Positions 11,226-23,830 of a stretch of DNA of 64,000 nt are shown piece by piece. The notes beneath the pieces are model-generated. The model was not told the DNA's origin. It was given only the letters and a program-made list of their open reading frames with translations, and searched no databases. How positions within the stretch are numbered: the stretch's first letter is position 1; every line of letters begins with the position of its first letter. Both the position numbers and the translations under genes were made by a program. The DNA is from Reticulitermes speratus (Eukaryota > Arthropoda > Insecta > Blattodea > Rhinotermitidae): the NCBI GenBank assembly GCA_021186555.1, contig JAJKFL010000013.1:43239144-43303143 (forward strand). The letters run 5' to 3'.

Positions 11226-12792
11226 TATTAAAGTGCTCTTAATTTCTCCTTGCATGCAATTTTAATTTGTTCGTCCTGTTTCAAAATATTTGAACTTGTC
11301 ACATTCTCAAATGACTGTCTACATTTATGGTGAGATTTTGTCCTGAATTTTGTGCACAAGACATGAACGTATGCTTAAAGTGGGAAAATTAAATGAGAAA
11401 AACAGTGCTAGGAATACAGCAGGAGAGTGTGGTGTTATGGTCACAGACTGAATCATGTAGTATATATCGGCTGTGTACTGCAAAACCTGGCGTAGCAATC
11501 AGAGCCCTCTGTACTTACGACTAAACTAATAAATATTGCTTCATACATGCTGCTCACTAGGATCTTTGGGACACATTTGTTATCAATGACATTTATTTTG
11601 TAATTGATACAGAACACATGCACCCAATAAAATAATCCAAGTACATCAAATAATACAAAAAAGAGTAACAACCATGTCTTGAAACCATAATAAAATACTA
11701 CACCTCTATTCTTTTGTAATTTAGAAGTTTGCAATAAATTATTTACAAAATCCATATTTCATCCATTTAAATAAATAAAATGTTACTCAAACTCTAAGGC
11801 TTTAAAAAACTGTTGCCAAATTTATTTTCAGTATATCTGAACAAGTAGGTGTTACACTGCTTTAAACAGCATTCCCATGCACAAAATGAGGAATCGGGGA
11901 ATGCCATAGTAGCCTGAGGGAACTTGTGATGAAGCCAAATTTATGCTATTTCCAGACTAGTTATCTCTTCATTATTTGCAGATGCTCACACAACTTACAT
12001 TTGTCCTTAAACTGCCACCTCCTACTGGGGCATTGCAGGACTGAGCTAATCTGTATGAAGCACAAACACCTTTCAACGACATTTAGGGGAATTACGATTG
12101 TTCCTGCCAGTTCCAGCACAAACTTTGTGACTGTAACCGAAAGCAAATTTAATTACCCCACACTTACATAAAAAATTTTCCTTCTTTGAAGCATTGGGAT
12201 TTGGCTGTATTTCCATTTTTGAATGACTGGTTCTCTTTATACTGACAAACACATCAATTTTCAATATCACTAAGAGCAATCCAGAATAAAACTTCGAATC
12301 TGCTCTTCTGTACCACTAACTATAATACCTCACATAATGGAGAAATCTTGACAGAAATGCCATGTAAAAATGTCACAAACCTTCACAGAATGAGTGCAAC
12401 TTTATGCACCTATCAATAACACTCCCAATGGATATCAATATGAAAGATCAGATGTGAAGGAAATGTTCATTTCCCACGACAAATACAAGGACATCATTTT
12501 ATCTGACAATTCACATCACTCTGGACTCAGACCACTTTGCATGATGGCAGTCAACACAGTGCTTACCGTTATTCAAATCTGCCACGAGTCAGGGTCCACA
12601 CACTTTAGTTCAATGTAATGCAGTTAATATTAGGGTTCTACTCACTGTATTTAGAGAAAGCGCTGACGTTTCCTTCTGCTCACTAACACACACACAGACA
12701 TGCATACACGCACACGCATGCTAGTCAGATCTAAAAAACTTACTGTTCACTACACATCAAAGCTTTATAAGTGAGCTAATGGGAAATGACTA
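11226..12792. other. No gene recognised, single-copy flank
   Basis: AT-rich sequence with a (CA)n-like stretch at 12,690-12,720. No recognisable coding exon. It ends where homology between copies A, B and C begins at GCAACTGTCC (12,793). Confidence 0.5.
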
Positions 12793-12871
12793 GCAACTGT
12801 CCCTATATCAGTTAGTATGGTAATGCCTTATACCATTACATTACGAAGTACTGAATACTGTACCTTTACAG

Positions 12872-13154
12872 CTGCCTTCCAAAACCTTGGTTGACTTGTT
12901 TGTGGATGTCAGTTTGGGTGCACATTACAGTAAGCTCCACAACACCAGCTGCAGGAATGAGTCCAGCATTTGGGCTAATGCTCAGAACAAAACCTGGAGG
13001 TTGCTCCACAACAACTGCTTCAAATGTGTGTTTGCGTATGCCATTACTCCGCAGGACCACAGTCATACTTGACAGATGTGGTGGATGCAATGTCAAAGGA
13101 CGTGGCTCAATAGTCCACTCATCTGAGCCAACAGACACATCAAAGTCCCCTTGC
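12872..13154 (-). pseudogene. Possible ASH/CEP192-like exon, copy A
   Basis: A 283-nt segment bounded on the minus strand by an AG (TTGAAAG) and open for 94 codons. The peptide includes GSDEWTIEPRPLTLHPPHL and PPGFVLSISPNAGLIPAAG followed by VELTVMCTQ, a beta-strand pattern like ASPM-SPD-2-Hydin modules of centrosomal proteins such as CEP192. At the 3' end B and C read CAG/GTGTAA, a usable donor; A reads CAG/CTGTAA, so the GT is lost and a stop follows. The rest of the gene is not in view. Family assignment is tentative. Confidence 0.45.
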
Positions 13155-13342
13155 CTTTCAAGACAAATATTTAATTACACGTCGATTAGTAAACATGCAC
13201 ATCTGATTGTCTTAATAACATTATGCTTCTCTTGCATTCAAACTTGAGAACAAATAAATATACATCAGCTGACATGTAAGAGTTTTTCACCTAAAAAATA
13301 GCTTTCAAAGTTATGGAGCAGGCACGATGAAAATATAATATT

Positions 13343-13535
13343 CCTAACTAACAAATTAACTAACTTCATGCAGCACAGTCCTTCTTGAGAAGCAAGTAGT
13401 TCCTCAGCTAGTCAAAAAATAAAATTCACCACACTTTGAGGATACTAAAGGTTCATTGCCATGTTTACAAAAGCCTGCCACTTGTTCCTGCCTACAGCCA
13501 GATGAATTGAGTCCATGCCCTCCGATACTGTTTCT
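13343..13535 (-). mobile_element. LINE 3'-end fragment, copy A
   Basis: About 190 bp similar to the 3' end of the retrotransposon at 2,181-2,350: a TAACTAAC tail, GCAGCACAGTCCTTCTTGAGAAGC and a region corresponding to the codons of MNLRVP and the residues before it. It is strongly diverged and 5'-truncated, as old LINE insertions usually are. Confidence 0.7.
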
Positions 13536-13839
13536 TTAAAAACATACCTACTTAGATTCCATTTTATTCTATTCATTATGCATGGAAGAACCGTTTAGTT
13601 TCATAATAGCCTGTTATACGTTAATGAAATATAAATTGGTTTCCTAAACAATCAAATTTTTGGGAAATTTTACATTATTTCCCACACTTTACAAAGGAGC
13701 CTAATATACTGTCAGGCCAATGTCAACAATGGTCTAAAACTAAAGGACATTGCTTCCTAGAATAATGCACAGACCAACCATTTGACACTTTACACACAGC
13801 ATGTTTTTCTCACTGCCATTCATACGTACTTCTTTAGCG

Positions 13840-13905
13840 ACTGTCCTGGAGTCGGTACAGTGACAGCAATATGGGCCGCATGAACCTGGGTTCAATTCCG
13901 AACAG
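13840..13905 (+). mobile_element. tRNA-like SINE head fragment, copy A
   Basis: Contains a perfect B-box-like GGGTTCAATTCC (13,888-13,899), preceded about 35 bases upstream by a weak A-box-like stretch (TGGAGTCGGTACAG). This suggests the pol III promoter part of a tRNA-derived SINE. The following 120 bp may be its body. No target duplication was identified. Confidence 0.35.
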
Positions 13906-14294
13906 GGTCTAAGACATTCTTCTGCTCTCCAAATATCAAGACTGATTCTAGGGCCTACGCAACACCATATTAAACGCTTCGAAGCAGCTCTCTCCCAAGA
14001 CGGTACAGAAACCAAAGCGAGATGCTCACCACTTACCTCTACTTAGTATCAAGATTATGAATGACTGGAGATATGCTTCTAATCTCGTATATGCATTCAT
14101 AGCATGCATGAGGATAACTTTACCTGAATCTTCACAGTTTTGCAAGCCGTGACACAATGGTTGACACTTAAAGATATTGCCTTTACGGTAGCTAAGTTGA
14201 TATAGTGAGTACACAATGCAAGGCACAAATAAAGAAAACATGATATTATTTTTAATCCAACTAATGCACTACACTTTGCTTTAATGATATCTTG

Positions 14295-14337
14295 TCCCTA
14301 CATACATTTCGCACACCTTGTGTCATCCTCAGAGGGT
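14295..14337 (-). ncRNA. Hammerhead-like motif (type 2), copy A
   Basis: Read on the minus strand: CCCU, then CUGAGGA, then a short hairpin (ACAC-AAG-GUGU), then GAAAUGUAUGU, then AGGG. CCCU/AGGG can pair as an outer stem, and CUGANGA plus GAAA are the conserved core strings of the hammerhead ribozyme. Small type I hammerheads with almost no stem III are known from Penelope-like elements. No canonical UH cleavage dinucleotide adjoins the outer stem in the simplest folding, so activity is doubtful. Confidence 0.35.
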
Positions 14338-14819
14338 CGTCGACAGTTCGCAATCTTCAATACATCCAATTGTTATTCACTCACTTTCACAACACATAAT
14401 TATTGTAAGTTACCAGCACTAAATATCACTTGTTTTTCTATTCATAGTAATTAGCTTATCTTTCTTCAGAGTTTTTTGTTAAAATAAATCATTAAATTTA
14501 CAATTGAAGATAGTTGTAGTGTAAATTATTAAAAAATATTAAAACTGTATTTGACAGCTGGCTATGTATACTAGTTGTTCGATCACATTTGATCTCGTCC
14601 TGCAAAATATAAAATATAAATAAGCTACTATTAGCGATTTATATAGCAATCAATTCATGTAAGCGAAGATGTATATTGTAACATACCTTTTGCTGTGCTG
14701 ATAACCGCCCTGTGGTGTATTGTGTACTGCCTGGTAATGGAGGTCATTGAAAGAAAGTGTAGTGCAATAGTTCGATTGAAAATAACATTATCTATCAAAA
14801 TCCACACTACATATATATA

Positions 14820-15581
14820 CAGTGATACCTCGGCTAACGAGTGACCCTGCTAACGAATTTTTCGGCTAACGAAGATTTTTTCGCTGTGTTTCGGACTCGG
14901 CTAACGAATGTTTTAGTGGATGCTCGCACTAACATAAAGCAGCAAACATGAACGGTCGGGCCATTCCAGGAGCTTATCTTTTCCGTCTGTATTTGTGTGA
15001 CAAAGAAATGAGCTGACCACATCACATAGGAGAGACCCACCAACCCGACTGGGTTGTTTACGTTCGAGACAGCGAGAAGTGAGACGCCTGATAACATAAG
15101 CTGCTTCGGATTTGATGACGGATGTATATCAGAAGGTGAGAGAGGGCCATCGCTTTGACCTTATTTTGTGCTAATGCAAGTGGTGATCTCAAAATTAAAC
15201 CAGTGTTGGTCAACCACTCTGAGACACCAAGAATTTTCAAATTTGGAAGAAGAATAGTAAAAACGTTGTGTACAAATTTTCAGTTTAATAGTATAAGGTG
15301 TATAATACTGTATATTTTCAGTATAATAGTGTAAAGATTGTCAGTTTTTCATTCTACTTTCCATTCTCCTTCATCCAATTGGGTAGCTGTTTATCTCAGC
15401 CTTTGGTGAGTTTTTGCCCTTTTATAGTGTGCTTTTTACTATTTTATAAAACTTATCTTTAAATAGTGGGCAGCATCCAGAACGAATTAAACGATTTTCT
15501 ATAGAAACCTACGGGAAATCACGTTTCGGCTTACGAATGTGATTCCGGAACGAATTATCTTCGTTAGCCGAGGTATCACTG
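14820..15581 (+). mobile_element. Tigger/pogo-like element, internally deleted, copy A
   Basis: A 762-bp element with perfect terminal inverted repeats starting CAGTGATACCTCGGCTAACG, flanked by TA on both sides. Subterminal CGGCTAACGAA repeats follow. Inside, on the plus strand at about 15,155-15,268, a piece of DDE_1 (jerky/Tigger) transposase is legible: LTLFCANASGDLKIKP, then HSETPRIFK. The rest of the transposase is missing, so it is non-autonomous. It is absent from copy C. Confidence 0.85.
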
Positions 15582-15587
15582 TATATA

Positions 15588-16355
15588 CAGTGTCCGGCAG
15601 AAAAACCTGACGATTTTTAAGTTAAAATGAAATGAAGAGTGTACTATCTTTTTACGTGAATTTATTAATAAATTTAACTTCACCTCAAAGCATTTTAATT
15701 ACAATATTCACTTCCTGAATATTGTGTCTGTGAGGTGGCGTCCATTGTTGTCAACACATTCCCGCAAGCGTTTCTGGAAGTTCTGCATCACTCGTTGCAG
15801 CATGATGGGAGAAATTGCTGCCACTTCGTCCCTGGTGTTCTGTTTCAAGTCCATCGATGTCCTTGGTTTATTTAATTTATTTTATTATAAAAATGTAAGT
15901 CCTCATGCAATATTCGGCGCACCGTACGATCAGACATTCTTAACGCAATGGCATTTCTGCTTGCTGATCGCCAAGGGCTTCTGACAAAAGCCTGACGCAC
16001 TCGTTCGATGTTCTCAGGAGTTCTAAGTGAAGGTTCTCTTCCGGGAGGTTCTCTTTTCGCTGCAGGAGCCGTCTCTCTGACGTTTCTCACCCACAACAGT
16101 ACAGTATTGCGACTACGGACACTGTCATTCCGATGAGTATTGAAGTGCCGACGAAATACCCGCTGAGTCTTAACAGGATCGTTGATTTTTAAATATGTCT
16201 CCACTGCGAAAGCCCGATGCTGTACCGACCAGCTCTCCATGGCAACTGAAATGCTTTGAGTCTTGCTAGAAGGGCGCTCAAGGACAACTTCCCCACGCCA
16301 ACGGTACCACTCACAGCAGTGTTGCAAAATCGTCAGGTTTTTCTGCCGGACCCTG
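15588..16355 (-). mobile_element. Tc1/mariner deletion derivative, copy A
   Basis: A 768-bp element with TIRs starting CAGTGTCCGGCAGAAAAACC on the left and CAGGGTCCGGCAGAAAAACC on the right, flanked by TA. It begins only 6 bases after the Tigger-like element ends, in a TATATA stretch. It carries the two ends of a transposase gene with the catalytic core deleted. It is absent from copy C. Confidence 0.9.
15722..16238 (-). pseudogene. Mariner-type transposase with catalytic core deleted, copy A
   Basis: From a start at MESWSVQHRAFAVETYLK the minus strand encodes the N-terminal helix-turn-helix region: VFRRHFNTHRND, SRNTVLLWVRN, REPSLRTPENIERVRQAF, ALRMSDRTVRRILHEDLHF. The frame stops near 15,872. 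In another frame the sequence jumps to the C-terminus: DEVAAISPIMLQRVMQNF, KRLRECVDNNGRHLTD and a stop at 15,722. The roughly 170 residues with the DD(E/D) triad that normally lie between are gone. Such derivatives may still be moved in trans, and their DNA-binding domain could act as a competitor. Confidence 0.8.
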
Positions 16356-17110
16356 TATATAAAAACCTTGTTTCATGTACGCAACGAACAGTACATTAAA
16401 CCCTCTGCCACAGTATCTCTACCAGTTCTGGGCCTGGCAAGTATCTCATCCAACAGTTCATCACTCTTGAGTTTTGGCGTGAAAGTATGAATTACATCTG
16501 CATTCCGTCTATGTCTTTGCATGATGAAATATGGATATCAGCAAACCGTGCAGGCATCACATTACACACAATTTCACCTCAGTGTCCCCATAAGTCACAC
16601 AGTACCATTTGTATAATAGCAAAACATTGCAGCAGAGGACAAAAACAAGACACTTCAAACAGCACTACATCAACAGATCACGTACAATGCATGGCAAAGA
16701 GGGCACATATATATAAAATATGGGTCAGAACACCTGCAAGGAAGGAACTGCTTGGAAATACATGTAATGGGAAATTAATTACACAACAGCACTTGCAAAC
16801 TCTCTCAGAATAGTGTCACAGTAATGAATGAGCTCAATGTGTCAATATGGGATGCTGAAGCTAAGTCCGAATTATTTTTGGAAATCGAGAAATGTACATT
16901 TTCTGTTACAATGACTTACAGTAAAAAAGAAAAAAGTCATAATGGCCATATATTGTCACTAGTTAGGTAAGATCTGTTTGTTAGAATCCCTACACCTGTG
17001 CACTTCACATGATTACAGAACATCAGAACCATAAAGGTATTAATGTACCGTCAGTTCACCCTCAGTACTCAATAAATAAACTACAAACACAATGGTTATT
17101 GTGACACTTG
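16356..17110. other. 3' flank of finger gene, no gene recognised
   Basis: Conserved between A, B and C (16,356-17,110, 37,921-38,690, 59,775-60,515). Small frames here are shared but have no recognisable motif. As it directly follows the finger exon on the minus strand, it may hold the gene's 3' UTR; no AATAAA was noted in the minus sense near the stop. Confidence 0.4.
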
Positions 17111-17114
17111 CCAC

Positions 17115-17355
17115 GAACATATATGTTATGCCTTATCAGGTCACCCTTCCTACAGAATGACTTAGTACATACATCACAGTGATATGGTCACTCGGCACTA
17201 TGGATGTGTAGATGTATCGTCAAATTACCCGTGTCATTGAGTGACTTACTACACATATCACAATTGTACTGTCGGTTAGAACTATGGATATACTGATGTG
17301 TCTTGAGTTTACTCTGTCACTGAACAACTGACTTGCACACATCGCAATATGGACG
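17115..17355 (-). pseudogene. Three decayed zinc fingers after the stop codon, copy A
   Basis: Downstream of the TAG the same frame continues through three recognisable but damaged fingers: PYCDVCKSVVQ, then CDMCSKSLNDTGNLTIH, then PYHCDVCTKSFCRKGDLIRH, with a TGA inside the first and another in the linker before the third. The array once extended further and was cut by the stop codon. The same three relics follow the stop in B (38,692-38,927) and C (60,520-60,756), so the stop predates all copies. Confidence 0.8.
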
Positions 17356-18889
<1,534 letters not shown>

Positions 18890-19282
18890 CTGGTAAAGAA
18901 ATATGGAAAGATTAACCCAAAATGCAATGGTTTTGAAAACAAGGTATCATTGAAATAATACACTTATTACTGAATTACAAGGGTTCTGTGCACATTAATA
19001 TACATAACAGAATGACTGGTAAATATTTTATAAACACAAGGTCACCTGCAATATGACAGCGAAAAAGAGAGGGAATGAAGGTTATTAGAACATAAATGAG
19101 TAAATAACAGAAAAAATGAAATCACTACATTTTTAATAATTGAGGAACAAAGAATTCAAAATTTTTTTGACGGTGATGACATAGGACAAGCCCTAAGAAT
19201 GCTGGTGATTGTTTTTTTTAACATAAAAGTGACACCTCATATAGAGCACCTGTACAATGCATAGGTCAGTTATGGCGACTGT
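18890..19282 (-). other. Start of finger-gene intron, copy A
   Basis: Intron sequence upstream of the finger exon on the minus strand, conserved at 40,467-40,858 and 61,372-61,759. No other exon was recognised in it. Confidence 0.5.
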
Positions 19283-19296
19283 AAGCCTTGCATAAC

Positions 19297-22200
19297 GGGG
19301 GTCAAAGGGGCAGTATGTGGCCTCAGGGGTACATCGATGCTGGCAGAGGTGTACCGTTAAAACCTGAGAAATGCCATTTATTCCTGCCAAGTCCAATCCA
19401 TGCATGTCCATGTCATGGCCCCTGGTAACGTCTCTGACGGCTAAGACATGGAGGGGCGAAAAGCGAGTTCCCGACGCTGATACTTGGGACAAGCCAGCTA
19501 GGGGAGCAAACCCCAACAGAAAAACCAGGTCCTCCAAGTTACGGAGGTTAGGCGCAAGGCCAGCACCCTTGCCCTATAAAAACAACAATTGCTAAAGAAT
19601 CTCAACGAAAGAATGCCGGACAGATATTTGGATGCAGACCAAGGCGAGTTAAAAGGACAAAAGGAAAAAAATTAATAATAGGAACATGGAATGTTAAGAC
19701 ATTATTAAAAGCAGGGAAAATGCAAGAATTGGATGATCAACTAGCAAACACAAGCTTAGAAATTGTGGCAATACAAGAAACAAGATGGAAAGGGAATGGA
19801 GTAATTAACAAAAGGAATTATTCTCTATATTACAGTGGATCTACTTTGAAGAGAGGACAAGTAGGCACTGGTCTTTATGTTAAAAAAAAAAATACACAAT
19901 CATGTTTTGAACTTCTCACCTGTAAATGAAAGATTGTGTAAGTTGAGAATCAAAGGAAAGTTTAATAACATAACAATAATCAGTGCATATGCCCCAACAG
20001 AGGAGAAAGAAACAGAAACTAAAGAACAGTTCTATGAAGAACTACAGAACATGATAGATAATACTCCACGTAGTGACACAATAATCATACTAAGTGATTT
20101 CAACGCAAAATTAGGAAAGGAGGATACATACAAAAATGTCACAGGTAAACATACGTTGCACGAACAAACAAGTGAAAATGGAGAATTACGGTGTGAATTT
20201 GCAACAGTAAATGAAATGCAAGTAATGAGTACAAAGTTCCAACATAAAACGATACATATGGGAACCTGGATATCTCCTGACCAAAACACAATAAACCAAA
20301 TTGATCATGTATTAATAAATAAAAAGAAAAGGGATCTAATTGAAGACATTCGAACAATGAGAGGACCCAGCATCGATTCAGACCATTTCCTGGTGAAAAC
20401 TATCCTTAAGCAAAAGTTACCACTTGCATACAAGAAGAAACCTACACCCAACACACACTGGAATAAAAATGCATTTACAGATACAACAAAAATAAGACAG
20501 TACAAAACAGAATTACATAAGAAATTAATAGAACTGCCAGAGACCCAAGAAATCAACAAGGAATGGGAAGGAGTAAAGAATGCCATAATCGAAGCGGCAA
20601 ATAATATAATCAAAAAAACAAGATAAACAAAATAGAAACGAATGGTGGGATGAAGAATGCCGGAGAGCGATACAAGACAAGAATATTGCCAGGAAGAAAT
20701 ACATGCAAATTAATACAAGAGCAAATCAAGAATATTATAATTCTAAGAGGCTGGAAGCAAATAAAATCTGTAGAATTAAGAAAAAAGAATGGCTTAACAA
20801 TAAAATAAGCCAAATAGAAGAAAACTTTAAGAAGAACGAAGTAAGGAAATTCTACAAAGACGCCAAAGAACTTGATAAATGGCAAACAAACATGCCAATC
20901 CAACGTAAGGACGGAGATGGAAATATAATAATACAAAAACAAAAAATATTAGAAATATGGAAAGAGTATTTTAGAAACTTATTTGAAGAAGATGGAACAA
21001 CAGCAGATCCAGTCACGATAGAGAATATTGTGGATGATAACCAAGAAATTATACCACCAACCTTCAATTAAATTTGTAGTATTATAAACAAATTAAAAAA
21101 CAACAAAGCAGCGGGGTCTGATAATATATGCCCAGAATTAATCAAATATGGTGGAAGAATATTGAAATATAAAAATGCATAGACTAATTCTAAATATTTG
21201 GGACAAAGAACAGTTACCAGAACAATGGAGGGAAGGAATCATCTGTCCAATCTACAAAAAAGGTGACAGGCTGGATTGCAAAATTTACAGGCCAATAACT
21301 CTGCTAAACACAGCATATAAAATACTGGCAATACTGTTCAATAAACGGCTCATACAGATTATTGAGAATAAACTTGGCGATTTTCAAATGGGTTTCAGGA
21401 CAAACAGATCAACAATAGATAATATATTTATAGTGAGACAGATTTTTGAGAAGTGCCATGAATACGATATCTAACTGAATAATATATTCATAGATTACAC
21501 ACATGCATTTTATTTGGTGCACCGGAAGAAAATATTAGAATGTCTAAAACAATATGAAGTACCATCAAAGTTGATAAAATTAATTTCCTTAACGCTAGAA
21601 AACACAAAAGCGAAAGTCAAAGTAAATAATGACCTAAGTGGAGAAATTAAAATTGAAACTGGGGTGAAACAAGGAGATCCACTGTCTGCAACTCTGTTCA
21701 GTATGATAATTGACTCAATTATGAATCAATTAGATGTTAGAGGGAATATTTCAACACGGTTAAAACAAAGTATTGCCTATGCTGATGATATATTAATTAC
21801 AGCAAGGACCACGCAAGCTGCTTATCGACACCTTCCAGAAACTAAAAGAACAATCATACAATATGGGCTAGTAATAAATACACAAAAAAATAATACATAA
21901 AATGTGCAAAACAAGCACACAAATTAACAGAACTTAACTGTAACGGTACATGTCTAGAGCACAAGAGATCATATAAATACCTTGGATCAATCGTAAATGG
22001 AGATAATACAATAGAAGAAGAGATCAAAACAAGGATAATCCAAGGTAACAAAGCATATTATGCAAACCAAACCTTATTTAAAAGTAAATTAATTGCAAAG
22101 AGTTTAAAATTACATTTCTATAGAACGGTTATAAGACCGTAGTTACCTATGGCTCTGAAACATGGGTCCTGAAAGAAGCAATGAAGCAAAAATTGCTCAT

Positions 22201-22583
22201 ATATGAAAGGAAGATACTAAGAAGGATTTTTGGACCAAGTAAAAACATGGATGGCTCATGGGGAATGAAAACAAATGAAGAGCTTAATAAACTAATAAAG
22301 TATAAGAATATAGTAAATCATATTAAAGCACAAAGATTAGGGTGGTTTGGGCATGTGTACCGAATGGAAAATGTCAGATTGGTTAAAAGAATCTATATCT
22401 GGAAGCCTATATCTATACGAATGCGTGGAAGACCGAAGAATAGATGGGAAGATGATGTTATGGCAGACTTGAGGATTCAAACATCAAAAACTGGAGAAAC
22501 TGCATCCAGGATAGGATATGGAAGGATATATTTGAGAAGGCCAAAACCTACAAAGGATGAGGTTGTCGTGCCTGTAGAAGAAG
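19297..22583 (+). mobile_element. RTE-like LINE with target duplication, copy A
   Basis: A 3,287-bp plus-strand non-LTR retrotransposon flanked by 14-bp AAGCCTTGCATAAC at 19,283-19,296 and 22,584-22,597. Copy C has a single AAGCCTTGCATAAC at 61,760-61,773 with no insert, so both ends are exact. It has a GC-rich 5' UTR (to about 19,600), one ORF with endonuclease then reverse transcriptase, and a short AGAAGAAG tail. Several frameshifts and stops make it inactive. It lies in the finger-gene intron, opposite in strand to the gene. Confidence 0.95.
19682..20626 (+). pseudogene. LINE endonuclease domain, copy A
   Basis: Apurinic-type endonuclease with LIIGTWNVKTLLKAG, AIQETRWKGNG, SAYAPTEEKE, ILSDFNAKLG, WISPDQNTINQIDHVL and SIDSDHFLVKT, the normal order of catalytic motifs. 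The frame slips once in an A-rich run at about 19,880-19,890, after GTGLYVKKK. After the endonuclease a stop at 20,626 interrupts the linker. Confidence 0.85.
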
Positions 22584-22618
22584 AAGCCTTGCATAACAGT
22601 CAGACAATCTGTACATGA
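20703..22618 (+). pseudogene. LINE reverse transcriptase and C-terminus, copy A
   Basis: Linker (20,703-21,071), then RT motifs [38 protein letters not shown], motif A FIDYTHAFYLV, motif B TGVKQGDPLSATLF and motif C SIAYADDILITA, then a C-terminus with YERKILRRIFGPSKNMDG, LGWFGHVYRMENV and GRPKNRWEDDVMADL. Stops occur at about 21,069 and 21,472, and frameshifts near 21,900 and 22,140. Motif A keeps its first Asp, but the usual second Asp is Tyr (AFYLV). Confidence 0.85.
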
Positions 22619-22680
22619 TAGCAAATGCTTACACAGAAGGTCAACAAAAGCTGAAAGCACCTTGCAGAGGGCGAGAAGCT

Positions 22681-22984
22681 AAAGGTAAAGCAATCCCATT
22701 ACAGGCCCGGACGGGCCCTTAGGGTTCCAGGAGGTTGAGACTCCCAGATTACTAGACAATCGGCACATGAAGGTGGTAAGGTTGTCAGCGCTATGCACCG
22801 GCCGCATTTACATCCGAGGAAATACTCCTGGTACTCATTTGTGTTAGAGGCTGAGTCAAGGGTCATATTGTGGCCAAAAGAATTATGTCAATGAAAAATT
22901 CCAATGATGTCATAACGGAATCACACCCGCGACCTTCCGGCTTGTAGCGCAGTGCCTCAACCAACTGCGCCATCGCGTGCCCCT
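22681..22984 (-). mobile_element. tRNA-derived SINE (family 1), copy A
   Basis: A 304-bp insertion flanked by GAGGGCGAGAAGCT (left) and GAGAGCAAGAAGCT (right); copy C has only GAGGGCAAGAAGCT at 61,844-61,857 and no insert. The promoter lies at the right end: on the minus strand GATGGCGCAGTTGGTTGAGG matches a tRNA A box, and GGGTGTGATTCC a B box with a CpG decay change. The tail at the left end reads CTTTACCTTT on the minus strand. Confidence 0.9.
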
Positions 22985-22997
22985 GAGAGCAAGAAGC

Positions 22998-23830
22998 TAC
23001 ACAGGAAAAACTACACTCAAACGATGTAGTCAAATTATTATATCAACCAACTTATGCACTAAATAAAAAACATTCAAGAGCAAGCATAAAACCCCACATA
23101 TGTTTCAGTACCCAGGTGCCATCTTCAGGGATTTATTCAATACAAAGGACTGCAGGCCCAACACACTAATCCAGTTATTATGTCCCCATTATTGAAACGA
23201 TTGAAACATCAGACACTAAAATTCTAACACACATACAGTTAATAGCCATCAAATTACAATGTTATAATATTATATGTATTAAAAGTGAGCAGTTCCAGGT
23301 ACAGCAGTTGTTTGCACGCTGTATGGATCATGCAAACAAACATCTGGCTTGATCGTATGTAGAGATCTCGTCCTGATAAGACTGTGTGCAGTGTGTCACG
23401 TATGTGGTGTGGTACACTGAATGTAAATATACTACACAACTAACAAAAAAAAAGTTGATTCATTCCTAACTCATTACAAAAATTAGAAAAAATTTGTCTC
23501 TACACAAGTTATCTCTAAAAAATACTTCACAAACAAGTAATGACACACAACAGAAACATAGTGTAAAAAAGAAATTATATACAACACATCACAAATCACC
23601 TAACTTCATTGTTGGCACACTGACAATCGCAGAGCAACACAAAAACTATTAACTGGTTACGACCCTATGTCAAATTACACCCAGCTAATTGTGAGGGCTG
23701 AATGATGTTAATTTCATTTAATTTAGAAATTGTGATAAACAAGTGCATGTATCATTAATACACAATTATAACTGAAAATGTATTGCTGATGCAACTATGT
23801 AAGATCTCACATGTTACACTTTTGCTTGAA
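22998..23830. other. Conserved intron block without recognised exon, copy A
   Basis: Equivalent to 44,574-45,405 and 61,858-62,690. Apart from the hammerhead-like motif near its left end, no coding or mobile sequence was identified. Confidence 0.5.
23086..23136 (-). ncRNA. Hammerhead-like motif (type 1), copy A
   Basis: Minus strand: AAAUCC-CUGAAGA-U-GGCAC-CUGG-GUACU-GAAAC-AUAUGUG-GGGUUU. CUGAAGA fits the hammerhead core CUGANGA and is followed by a hairpin and GAAAC; the outer arms AAAUCC/GGGUUU pair. Copy C has AACUCC/GGAGUU in the arms, a C-G to A-U replacement that keeps pairing. The bases next to the outer stem do not give a canonical UH cleavage site in the simplest fold. Confidence 0.45.

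Noticed and set aside
13888..13899. A real tRNA gene at the GGGTTCAATTCC B box
   Set aside because: No acceptor stem, anticodon arm or clear A box could be folded around it; kept only as a possible SINE head.
14026..14241. 71-codon minus-strand frame ending in a strong donor-like AG/GTAAGT
   Set aside because: No convincing acceptor or recognisable domain; conservation between A and B is expected from their recent duplication.
15724..15984. Plus-strand frame of 86 codons (MSVRWRPLLSTHS...)
   Set aside because: Antisense of the transposase C-terminus (GRHLTDTIFRK) and part of its helix-turn-helix.
20032..20942. Several minus-strand frames rich in hydrophobic residues
   Set aside because: They are antisense to the LINE endonuclease and linker coding sequence.
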